DNA from: Cryptomeria japonica
Taxonomy: Eukaryota; Streptophyta; Pinopsida; Cupressales; Cupressaceae
Assembly (NCBI RefSeq): GCF_030272615.1
Contig: NC_081413.1
Location: 442,519,038 to 442,579,037, forward strand
Reading direction: 5' to 3'
Length of the DNA stretch: 60,000 nt
Made by a program: the position numbers and the translations under genes. The notes under the pieces are model-generated. The model ran no database searches. It saw only the letters and a list, made by a program, of their open reading frames with translations, and had not been told where the DNA came from. Shown piece after piece: positions 32,408-42,740 of this stretch; the first letter of the stretch is position 1, and each line of letters starts with the position of its first letter.

Positions 32408-32960
32408 TTAGCACATAGTGTCCCTTTGTATCGGTCCTAATTGAATAGGTAATATAACTATTCCCTTGGATGATCTTTCTTCATCATCATATGCTTTGAT
32501 GGTGATCTTTTTGTGTGGATCAATAGACTGCTTAGAGAAGCCTAATGCACGAATAATTTTTAAGGTATAGATATTGAGCCCAGCTCCTCCATCTATTAAT
32601 ACTCTTTTAACTCGATGTTTGTAGACCAAGACTTCAATGTGAAGGGGAATATTATGTGGATGGCTCAACGAGATATTATCATGCTCAGAAAAGGTGAGAT
32701 TATGAGGCCCTCGTCATGTGAGCTACCATGACTTGAAATTTGTCAATATCCAGATCTTGAGGTACATTTGTTTCCAATAGTGCTTGTTCTAGGATGTCTT
32801 TATGTTTTGGTGAAAGTTTTAATAACTCAAGTATGGATATTTGAGCAAGAGTTCTCCGTAATTGACTTACCAGATCATATTGAGTCTTGGGGATAGTGGT
32901 CACTATCAATGTATGCCCTTTCAAGACATATTTTTGAGCCCTAGTGGTTACATTGATCAA
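32408..32960 (-). pseudogene. element 2 aspartic protease
   Basis: 32960-32700 has TLAQISILELLKLSPKHKDI, the helix before the protease. 32668-32408 has the catalytic region VLIDGGAGLNIYTLKII (again D-G-G), then ITIKAYDDEERSSKGIV. A frame break lies between the two parts. Further on, about 32400-32340, the reading DLTYNILLGHAWI preserves the ILG motif. Confidence 0.85.
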
Positions 32961-33179
32961 TTCATGTTCGCATTTGTCTTTGATTTTAATGACATTTACT
33001 TGATTGTCATCTGTTGATATATGATTGATGGTGTTATTGTATATGTGATTAATGTGAGCTCCTCATGTATCATTTGGTGATGAAGCTCCATCCTTGTTGT
33101 AATTTAGAAGAGGATTTTTAAAGGCGTCATGATCACCATTTATTTTGAGACCATCGACTGTTAAATCACCTCTACCAAT

Positions 33180-34792
33180 CATGTCTTGAATAATGTTTTT
33201 AAGTCTCGTGTAATCATTTGTTTGATGTCCTTTGTTTCGATGAAAATCACATAAGTTTGAATCATTCCACCAAGGTGGTTTGACCTAGGGTTGAAAGTTG
33301 TTTATAGTTGGTAATGTGATAATCTTTCTTGCCAGAAGTTCTCGGAATGCTGATTATAAGGATTGCCCCAATGGTGTGTAAATGCGTTTATTTAGAAAAT
33401 TGTTGGTGTTACCCCTTGAATTTGGATTAGGTCCTCGATTTGTGTTGTTGTTTTGGGTATTGCTGGTGTTGTTCGGATTTGAAGGTTCCGGATTGGTATT
33501 CGGTGCATAAGCGTTAGTTCCTTGGTTAACACCCTTTTGATTCTTGGTAGCTTGAGGATTACCTGATAAAGACAATATTGGCTATTTGGATTTTATATCA
33601 TTAGCATCAGTTCTTCCCTTGTTACCAGCATTTTTATTTCTGGTCTAGAACCTAGATTTGTCTAATTTGTTGTTGTTGTTCTAGTTATTGAAATGAGAGT
33701 TGGATGAATTAGTTCCTTCTTTGAATAACTTCAATGTTCCTTTCTTAATACATGCATCCTCTACTTGGATTCCATTTTTTTATCAACTTGGCAAAAGATG
33801 GTATGCATTGGAGCTTGAGTATATAACTCATCTTACTATTTAGATTGTCGATGAAAATTTTCCTTTTATTTTTCGGGCACATCTTGAGGATATCTCGAAA
33901 CCATCCATCTCCAATGTTGAAGAAGCACCATGAATGTTTCATTGTTTTTTTGTTTAGTATTGCAGACATCTAGCATGGTGATTGCATGTTGAATATTGTA
34001 GGAGTATTGAGTGATAAATTCATTGACCAACTCATCAAAAGATCTGACGGGAGCTGTGAGTTTGGATAACCACTCCATTGTTTGTCCTCCCAAGCTTCTT
34101 GGGAATAGCCTCATCAAATAGGTGTCATGATGGGAAAATTCAAGGCTCATGGTACAAAACTCCCGAACATGATCGCGAGGATCGCTCTTACCATCATATT
34201 TGTCAAATTTGGGAATATCTAAATTCAAGGGAAAAGGTATCATGTTTAACCTCCTCTCAAAAGAGTAAGGACAAATTTCATTTAAAGAATTCCGTATTGT
34301 GGTCCCCTATTGCATTTCCTACATTTGTCTTTGCAACATTTGCATTTGTTGTGTAAGAGAAACCAAGGGTGCATTTGTTTTCCGAGAGAAGAGTTCTTCC
34401 CTTTTGTTATCCCTAGTTCAGGTATGTATGTGTTCTGGCATGTTTGGCTTAGGTATGTTTTTCTCAGGGTCATGTGCTTCCTCTTCTCTTTGTTGTTCTT
34501 GATAAGTGTAATTTTGACATCTTGTCCTAAAGATTTCAGTATCGAAGTCTTCAAGGTTCCTAACTCCTTTGCTTGTTAGCATGAGCAAGTATTTTTCTTT
34601 GTCGGCCTCTATGAGTTTTTCCACAAGTTTTTGAAATGAGGTGCTTTCTTGACATTCTTGGAGGAGCTCCTCAAAAATCTCTTTGTCTTCTAGATTTGGA
34701 TATTCAAAAGGATTTGATAATCTTCAACTCATACTGGACTCTGGTTGTTGTTCGCTTTGCTTGTTTCATTGAGAGCGAGTGACATCGGGCAT
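33180..34792 (-). pseudogene. element 2 Gag, broken
   Basis: The - strand start ATG at 34792-34790 gives MPDVTRSQ, then in adjacent frames NPFEYPNLEDKEIFEEL and EKLIEADKEKYLLMLTSKG (34624). The capsid domain (34243-33866) reads FDKYDGKSDPRDHVREF, LGGQTMEWLSKL and VCNTKQKNNETFMVLLQHW. A Pro/Asn-rich linker (33575-33354) is followed by WWNDSNLCDFHRNKGHQTND (about 33270-33200), in which the final zinc Cys of element 1's knuckle is Tyr or shifted. Many stops. Confidence 0.87.
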
Positions 34793-35646
34793 CTATTAGA
34801 AACTTTCAGTGACAAAGGGAATGAATTTCTCTTCTTCACATTGTTCAGAAGTTGGTGGTTAAATCGAGGTATGTTATATGTGATGCAAACTTCCGGCAAG
34901 AAAGCTAGATTGATCTTTCCACCACGATTTAAGCGTTGGCTGAATGTTGATTTTTGGCAAAAAGCTCTACTTCACAATGGCTCTTCATCAAATTTGTTTG
35001 ACTTGTCTTGAAGATATAAGTGCATATGATAGAGAAATGTGCGATGAGATTTGAAGAATTGGTAGTTGATGTAGAGAAATCTATTCCTTTTAGCAAGTTT
35101 ATGAGAACTAGGTTATCGTTTCTTCAACTTAGTGTTGTGATGAAGACTTTTTCTTCTCAAAATATGAGGAGTGGTCATACACGGGTGATCAATGGTTTCC
35201 TTTGATTTGGTTGGATTATGATACACTGTTTGAAAACCTAAGACTACTTTTATCAAATAAAGTTTTAGATGCCCCCTCCAACAAAGTGCATCAAATGATA
35301 TGGAATAAGAGCCTTCCCGATATGGAAACTCGATTTGACAACTTAGGTTTAAACTAGGTATGTTTTGATGATGAAATCCATTTAATTGGCAGACCTTTTG
35401 ATCAGTGTGATGATGTTACCTGATTTTGATAAGAGAAAGTGTTTTCCCTTAGCTAGTTTTAGATTTTGACAACTGCTATTCTAAAAATGACTTGTTTGAT
35501 TGTTTGATCGTTTGGAATAGTTTTTGATGTTTTGACTCATTTTTTATCTGATGAGGTCAACTGAAGATCCAAAAGGGTGTGTGAAATTGTTGTTAAAATT
35601 TTTCGAGAATGCTTAGTTTTGCTCTCTATTTTTCATAGTTTTATCT

Positions 35647-36009
35647 ATGCGCTAAGACAAAGACTGGATGCGCTAAAGTTTGACTCAGATGCATTGTTTA
35701 AAACCACCAATGCGCTAAGATGCTTGTGTTATGCACTAAACCAATGTTTTGACTTCTGCTATTTCAGGAAAGGTTATGTGCTAATCTGTCTTGAGAATGC
35801 GCTAAAGTTTAGACTCAAAGCGCTAGAGTTTGCCCCCAATGTGCTAGGCTAATGCTTCAATGCGCTAATATGTCCTTAAGAAGCGCTAATATTTAGTTAA
35901 CAAATGTTCAAACTGTTATGCGTTGTTTTTGAGAATGAATGTGCTAAGTTTCATTTTTTATGTGCTTTAGTTTTCTCCTAATGTGCTAGGATGTTCCTCC
36001 TACGTGCTA
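35647..36009 (-). repeat. 21-bp phased TAGCGCAT array, distal leader block of element 2
   Basis: Written on the + strand the 8-mer is ATGCGCTA, ATGTGCTA, ATGCACTA or AAGCGCTA. Starts: 35647, 35668, 35689, 35710, 35731; then 35776, 35797, 35818, 35839, 35860, 35881; then 35918, 35939, 35960, 35981, 36002. Every step within a run is exactly 21 bp. The 13-bp fillers differ between units. On the element's own strand the motif reads TAGCGCAT. Confidence 0.93.
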
Positions 36010-37518
36010 AACTGCTCTGTTTTGTTTTGTTTTTAAGTTTTTCCAAAAATTTTAACACTTTCTCAACTTTGATAGATGATTTTCTGAAGTATAAAATGCA
36101 AACACAACATGAAAAAGACAACCATTTTTGCCTATTCTTAACAAAGAGTGTATGTTCTGTGAGGATGTGTTCAAATCCCCAATGTTTTCACAGGTTTGGA
36201 TACAAATAATACAATTTAGGCATACTCTTTATTCAAGGTTCATCAACAATATCATACCCTACTAGTCTCGATACTCCATTAGCTCAAACAACCGTGTCAC
36301 CCCCCAGGGGGCACCCATTTTTTTTCCTTTTCCCAAAAAATAACTCAAAGTGAATTTCTTCGAAATTGAGTAGCTATCTTGGGAGATATACGGTGAGTAA
36401 TCTTGGGGGTGGATTCTTCCCCACCCTTACACTATGATATTGAAGATGTCTGGATACTGACTCAGCTCAAGGTTTCAATTTCTAAGGTTCGTAATCAAGC
36501 TTCTTATTTGGCCATCAGTGATAAACTCCCTCAGGAGGCTTCCCAACCTTTAGAACAAAGACTTTATGTATCGTAAAGATACTAGGGGAAGCCTAATCAG
36601 TGCATGAAACCAATGAAAGGGAATTTCGTCACCCTCCACTTTTGATTATAGTGGGTTGGAACACTTGGCAATAAAGTTGTTTCCCACTTAGGTCGTTCCC
36701 CTCTCACCGACCATTTAAATGGCACGCTAAGAGAAACTCAAGAGGGAAGGCTTGCTAAAGTTTGTAAATGCTTGAAATACTGAAAGCATAAGAGTATTTT
36801 GGCTTTTTGGTCACCCAGTTAAGGGGAGAGCATATACCTTCCACTTTCAAGACAAGGCACAAAATGATTCTTTTTAATCCCACAATTCAGTTTTTTTGCT
36901 AATTCTAGTGGGAGATGTTGCTCCAAAAAGGCATGGTATTCTTTTTTACTCCCAAATCAGTGATTTTTTAAGCTAAGTAATGAAATCCAGGTCAACAAAG
37001 CAAATTTTTGAGATGGTCAACAAAAATGAATTTGATAGGGGAAAGATTTCCCTCTTTTGTTTTATCTAGAACTTGAAAACAAGTGATGTTCTTTAACTTA
37101 TGCAAAAAAAATGTAATGGATCCTTTTAGACACCAAAGGATGGTGAGGTTATTTTTAAGATTTTGCATAAATAAAGGTTTGTCTTGTTCCTTTTAAAACC
37201 CAAAAATGAAGTGTTTTCTCTTCCTACAAAAGAAAGTGAGGTTTTGTTTGTTGTTCTTTTTAAGTACTCCAAAAGAAAATGAATTCAATTTTACTAATGA
37301 GGAAATGAAGAAAAATTTCAATAACTAACTTAACCAAGTTAGAAATAAAAATTTAATCACAAGCCTAAACTTAGTAAAAGGAAAATCTCCTAATCGTGCA
37401 AACAAACCTTAGTTACTTGGAAAAAAAACCAGTTAGAAAACAAAAATTTTAAGGTGGACTTTTACAAGTCTAACTTTTATGTCTCTGTTACAATTCTATT
37501 TTTCTTCCCGTGTCTATC

Positions 37519-37750
37519 ATGTGCTAATCTATAGACCAGATGCACTACAGGATGGAACTTATGCGCTAGCAAAAATCCTAGATGCACTACGTTGTTGTCA
37601 TAATGCGCTATACTGATGTTTTAAAGTGCCGAGACCTACAAGATATAGCAGAAATGCTATGCACTAAAGTTAAGTATGGATGCGCTATGGTATGGTATCA
37701 ACACACTAAACAGTCAGCAAGGCATGCCAAAGGAAAGAGCATATGTGCTA
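37519..37750 (-). repeat. 21-bp phased TAGCGCAT array, PBS-proximal block of element 2
   Basis: + strand starts: 37519, 37540, 37561, 37582, 37603, then a weak unit at 37624; 37659, 37680, weak 37701, and 37743. Steps are 21 bp, with one shift of phase between 37624 and 37659. The nearest unit lies about 90-105 bp from the PBS. Confidence 0.9.
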
Positions 37751-37837
37751 GAAAATGGTATCCATCCACTGATTCAAGTTTTCCACATACCTGCAAAGTT
37801 AGTCCTGCATCAAAAATGATTTGATAAATGGGGTTAT

Positions 37838-37855
37838 GCCCCATGGTGGGTGCCA
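37838..37855 (-). promoter_or_regulatory. primer binding site of element 2
   Basis: On the - strand TGGCACCCACCATGGGGC begins 4 bp after the 5' LTR. Element 3 has TGGCACCCACCGTGGGGC at the equivalent spot. The primer tRNA is not assigned. Confidence 0.85.
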
Positions 37856-37859
37856 GAAA

Positions 37860-39285
37860 TGTATGCGGGAAAAGTGGTTCGATGAAATGAATATTATGAA
37901 TTCAAGACTAGTCCACACACTAATGGGACTCTTGGTGCAAGTTATGGAGTTGTATGGAATAGTTCAACTTCCCAAGGGATGTTCCATTGTTCTCTATCTC
38001 ACAAGACCCCTTAAGCCAATGTCTTTGCTCTCAAATCACTGAGAAAAGTGACTTAGGGATGACAATCACGAGAATGAGGGATGTTTGATCAATCTAACAT
38101 GAATGCAATCCTAATGTGCATGATATTAACAAAAGATGAACTAAACTAGCATGTATATGATGATAAGATGAAAATATTAATAAAAGAACTATCCTAACAT
38201 GATACACTAGCCTAATATGATTATTATGATAAATAGAAATACTTCTAAAATGCTTATTAGATTATTTCTATTCAAAGAGAGATTAAGATGCTTGATAAAA
38301 ACGAGTATAGATTAGATGCATAAAACTTGGATTTTAGAATGATAGAAGAATGGCTCCATTTATAGGGAAAATAGGGAAATGAAGGGTCAAGATTGGATGA
38401 TCCTATCAAGGGTCAGGATTGAAAGTTATCAATCCATGTTTACAACTCTCACCAATGAAATGGTGACAATTGTCAACATAAAATTGCTTGGGAGGAGATG
38501 CAAGAAGCATTAAATGCTTGAGAAGACCTCATGGTTACCTTAGGAGGTAAGGGTTAAGGTTAGATTAAGGTTATCCATTGGATAAAGCTTTTACCCAAAG
38601 GATAAACTCTTGTGCAAGGGTTAAAGGGATAACCAAGGTTAAAGCCATCAATGCTTGATGAGACCCTTGCATTAGATGAGGGTTGAGTTAGACAAAAAGT
38701 CTCCAACCATGTAAGAAGGTTTAGTTAACCATTAATGGTTTGGAAAACTTTGGAGGTTAAGTTGTTGAGGACATAAAGCCTTTAATGGTTATTGAAGACT
38801 TTAAAGCTTTGAGGAGTGACTTCCCTTTGGTTAGGGATGTGATAATATTTAGTAGATGGGTTAGGCTAATTTAGAAGTGATTAGAAGAATTTAGAAGAGG
38901 TTTTTAGAGAAGCAAGTTGGAGATGTAGGAGAATCTAAGTGGATGGAGAGTAATTTTAATTAAAATAAATTGCTTTATTTCAACAAAAATAGATGGAAGT
39001 GAGGGATTTAAATAAATTAGATTTATTAATTTGAAGTGAACAATTTAATTAAATGTAAATTTAATTAAAAAGAGTAGAAGGGGAATTTAATTAAATAAAG
39101 TGATTTATTCAATTAAATGATATGAAAGGCCTAGGTGAATTTAATTAAATAAATTGAATAACTTATTTAATCAAATATATGAATGTGAATGTTTTAATTA
39201 AATTTAATTTAATTAAATAGATGAATGAGAATAAAATGAACATTAAATACTCATTTAGGAAAGTGGTAATTTTTATATGTCTACA
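37860..39285 (-). repeat. element 2 5' LTR
   Basis: 1,426 bp. On the - strand it runs TGTAGACATATAAAAATTACC ... CCCGCATACA. A TATA variant TATAAATGG lies at 38356-38364. The start resembles those of element 1 (TGTAGATGTCTAAAAATGG) and element 3 (TGTACACGTATAAAAATG), indicating related families. Confidence 0.92.
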
Positions 39286-40552
39286 TGTAGTATGTCTCCT
39301 TTCGATATTTATTACAAATCCACATGATAATCATGTTTGAGGCAAGGGGTAGGGGAATGTGGTGTGAAATCTATGAAAAATAATAGGTTAGTTTAGCATG
39401 CTAAATAAACAAAACAATACAAATACATCAAACTTAACTAAACATATTACCTTCAAGGCTCCATGGATAGATCTAGAAATGGATGGACCCAAGCTCCATT
39501 TGATTTGCTCTTTTGGATTAGAATATGGGATGCTCTCCAAGTTACACAATAACAATTTAAAATGATAGGTTGATGAATGGATAAAAGGATTAAGATGAAG
39601 GATGGAAATGACAATTTATCATTATGAGGATAGTGTGAGTGAATTGAGTGATACAATGGAGATAATGGGGATGTAAATGGGAGTGATTGTGGAGATAAAA
39701 TAGCAGCATAAAATTGCGAAAGAAGTGGATGATTAATGAAGGGAGGAGACTCCAATTTATATATTTTAGAGTTTGAAATGGACAATTTAGGTTGAAAGGT
39801 GATGAAGGGCTAAGATTGAATGTGAGGAGATGAGGTCTCTTGGGTCCATAGCCTTGTGACATGTGTCACAAGGTGAAGTGTCTTTGGAAAAACACTCAGC
39901 ATGGGGAAGAGGGCAAGGTGTACCTACACATGTGTGAGCACATCTTAGGAATAACATTGAGATTACAAAGTTGAAACACTTTGGCAAAGTATATGAGTCC
40001 TAGGTTTGAGGAGGATGACATGTGGCTGGAAAGGGAAAGTGTAGGGTGCCTCTTATGGGGAAGAGAATTGTCAAACATGTGTGATAACCCTTAGGTCAAA
40101 GATTAGGTGGAGGTGGAAAGTGATCCTTCCATGCAAGCTCATTTATGAGGGGGGAGTCACATATGGACCTAGGTAGGTGGGATGAATTTAAAATCGAGGG
40201 AAATGTTAGTGGTGATTAGTCTTGGGTTAATTAGACTTAATGAAGAGGATTAAATGGAGGACTTGTAGGAATCAAGATATTAGTTAATTAATTATGCATT
40301 AATTAACTAATTGGTCTTAGAAGAAATATTGAAGAAATTGACTAAGGTTTGGGTTTAAATGAGAATTTTAGAAGAATGAGGACTTATATAATTAATTTGA
40401 TAAATTAATTTCATGGTTGGGGGATAAATTAATTAAACATAATGTAAAATTATTTTTTACAAGAATAGTGGGCTAGCATAATTAATAAAATTAATTATGC
40501 ATCGAGGGATAAATTAATTAAATATTAATTTAATTAATTTTACGTGTTTACA
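39286..40552 (-). repeat. R: solo LTR-like sequence of a third related family
   Basis: On the - strand it runs TGTAAACACGTAAAATTAATT ... GACATACTACA, with TGTA...TACA ends, an AATTAATT-rich first third like other LTRs here, and a TATA-like AATATATAAATTGG (about 39750-39765). It directly abuts element 2's 5' LTR. No internal domains or PBS belong to it in this window, and no target duplication was found. The LTR identity is inferred from ends and style. Confidence 0.55.
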
Positions 40553-41765
40553 TGGTGAAAAATAGCATCGACATGTGTATTATGATTATCATTACACAAA
40601 AAAGGAAAACAAAAGAAAAGAGATAATACAAAGTCGACTATTTTTTATTTTTATATTGAGCTAGTTTGATATATATTTAAAAATTAATTTCATAATCTAT
40701 TTTTAGTCTTTGTAGTGACATCATACATGGATTTTGAAGAAATAACATATTATATCTCTTTATATAGTAAAGGCATAGCTTTTAGTAATACTTTCAACAT
40801 GTTGGACCAATCTTGCCTTAAGTACCCTTGTGTAGGACAATGTCACCCCATGCACCCTTATCTAGGTGAATTTTGATGATCTTTGGATAGATCCTCTATC
40901 TTTAGGTCCAAACCAATTTTCCATCTTTGGTCTTTGTTAGGAGGCTATAGCTAAATCTAAATATACACACAAAAGGAGAAAATGGTGTCTGGATCTATAT
41001 AAGGGGTTTCCTCATTCAAATCTAAGGTTGGGACTCAACCCTACAATGATGATGAATTAGATGTAGAAATACAAATTGAAATGCCTAAAATAAAAAAGCT
41101 TAATTGAAATGTTTATACCTTCAATTGATGATAAAATGCTCTTAGGACAAGTCCTCCATGTGTTGATACAATAACATGATAGATCACCATAAAATCCATT
41201 ATGAAATCACAATTGAAAACATAATTAAAAATTACTTGATTTAGCTTGCTCCTTTTTTAGATTCAAATCTTATCTTTAATTGTTGCTCTTGAATTGGAAT
41301 GATAGTAGTGAGATGAAATGAATTAGGGGAGATGTATTATACAAGGATCTCAAAGTAAAATCACCTTTTATCTTATTTCATTTCATGTATTAGACTCCAA
41401 AATTAAAGGAGTACAATTAGTGCTCAAGGCATAATTCCTATTGCCAAAAAAGAAACAAAACCCAATAAGATTCAACCACCACTAGTAAAATTAATAAAAT
41501 GGAAAATTCAAAACCTATAGAATAAAAAAATAAAATAGGAAACTCCCTCACAAATAGCATGAATTGATGGCTTACCTAGTGGGGGAGAACACCAACCTCC
41601 TATTCTGACATTTTTCCTTGCCTTTTTTTTAAAAGGAGATCTTTCTATTCGAACCTTACCCTAAGGAGATATCTGGGGAATCTAACATGGCTTTCACCTT
41701 AGAAATAGATACATCAAGCCCCATAGTAGTGGAATACTACAAATGTATCCTCTTCTTAGCATGCC
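40553..41765. other. unassigned DNA
   Basis: I see no gene, RNA or clear repeat. It is moderately AT-rich with short ORFs only. Confidence 0.4.
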
Positions 41766-42232
41766 TCATCGTAATTTCATCTTGAATATCTTGGAGAGTA
41801 GCATAATTCTTTTCAGTAATCTCCATCTTTTATGAAAACATACTCTCCATTTTATCTTCATGGATTCATGATTGTCATGTAACACCTCCACCACCTCTAC
41901 CAAAATCTTCATATTATTAATGTGGATAACTTTCTCATCGAGCTCCTTAATAGATTTATCAAAAGCTTCCCACTTTTCAACTATAGTAACAACTTTTCCC
42001 ACTACCATCCATAGCCCAACTCAAGGCTCTGCCATCCACTTCAGAAAGGGCTTTAGGTCTATTAATTTTATTTTTTACCACCTCAAATTTTCCCAAAAGG
42101 TAGTAGATAGAAGGTCTCATAAACTACACAGTTGAACCTTGATAGCAATATTATCGCTTGACTTGTCAAGTACATAATACCTCCTACTTATCAATTGATG
42201 AGATAAAGGGGCTCTATAATGAATGGTTCATA

Positions 42233-42376
42233 AGGCACAACACTTGCTGAAGGTTTTTCAAATGGGGTTGCAAGCTAAGTGGTTTTAACCTTGGAGGGAA
42301 CTTTATGGTTAAGCACACTTGAATTGGAGCAGTACTGGGATGGGTGACCTCTCAGGAAGGCCCAATGCTTCACCCT
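42233..42376 (+). pseudogene. 5S rRNA-like segment, copy 1
   Basis: GGTTAAGCACACTTG corresponds to box A of 5S rRNA, and GTACTGGGATGGGTGACCTC to the intermediate element and box C. AGGCCCAATGCTTCACCC matches the 3' end. The first half is expanded and diverged. It is not a functional rRNA gene. Confidence 0.8.
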
Positions 42377-42596
42377 TGTGAGAATCACCTAGATGAAATG
42401 AGTGCTAAGTGGACCATTCATTCTCATGAGAGATGGGTTATTGTGAACCACTACTCATAAAACATGGGTCAATGAGTTTGACTCGAAAAATACATAGTTG
42501 AACCTTGATAGCAATATCATAGTTTGACTTTCTATGGAAAATACCTCTTACTTATCAATTGATGAGCCAAAAGGGCTCTATAATGAATGATTCATA

Positions 42597-42740
42597 AGGT
42601 GCAACATTTTCAAAAGGTTTTGAAAATGGAGCTGCAAGCTAAGTGGGTTTAACCCTGGAGGGAACTCTTTAGTTAAGCACACTTGAGTTGGAGTAGTACT
42701 AGGATGGGTTACCTCCCGTGAAGGCCCAATGCTTCACCCT
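42597..42740 (+). pseudogene. 5S rRNA-like segment, copy 2
   Basis: AACTCTTTAGTTAAGCACAC and GAGTAGTACTAGGATGGGTT align with the plant 5S core (AGTAGTACTAGGATGGGTGA). It shares copy 1's deviations (for example AAGCACACTTGA and AAGGCCCAATGCTTCACCC), so both descend from an already altered 5S-like ancestor. Confidence 0.8.

Larger units (their letters stand above)
34793..37837 (-). other. element 2 long leader
   Basis: This 3-kb non-coding leader between PBS and gag holds two blocks of the 21-bp array (37519-37750 and 35647-36009). The 36240-37500 part is collinear with 59000-60000 of element 3 (shared GGAGCAACATCTCC and the AACCTCACCATCCTTTG region), so it is a conserved leader rather than random sequence. 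Confidence 0.85.
21516..39285 (-). mobile_element. element 2: Ty3/gypsy (Tat-type) retrotransposon, - strand, with antisense PMD ORF
   Basis: Read on the - strand: 5' LTR 39285-37860, PBS 37855-37838, a 3-kb leader, gag 34792-33180, protease, G-patch, RT, RNase H, second RNase H, integrase to 27405, a 4.5-kb 3' spacer, PPT 22940-22925, and 3' LTR 22924-21516. The LTR copies match over about 1.4 kb (about 95% by eye). The 3' LTR lacks its last ~20 bp (the CCGCATACA end) and continues into R-type LTR sequence. All pol domains are broken. The spacer carries a plant mobile domain ORF on the + strand. No target duplication could be identified because the left end is rearranged. Confidence 0.93.

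Noticed and set aside
35577-35852. 91-codon + strand ORF with a seven-residue ALxxxxx repeat
   Set aside because: The heptads follow from the 21-bp array (ATGCGCTA read as xAL). The frame is antisense to the element leader and does not cover the full array. Treated as a by-product, though 21 = 7 codons is noted.
21272-39571. Giant (~285 bp) target site duplication around element 2
   Set aside because: Gypsy integrases make 4-6 bp duplications. The repeated block ends in an LTR terminus and continues as a full LTR on the right, so a chimeric LTR explains it better.
39453-39987. - strand ORFs in the R LTR (Ser/His/Pro-rich)
   Set aside because: They lie inside LTR-like sequence, and the overlap of several frames with similar length suggests chance.
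42233-42740. Functional 5S rRNA genes
   Set aside because: The 5' halves are expanded and diverged and no T-run terminator follows. Both copies share non-5S changes.
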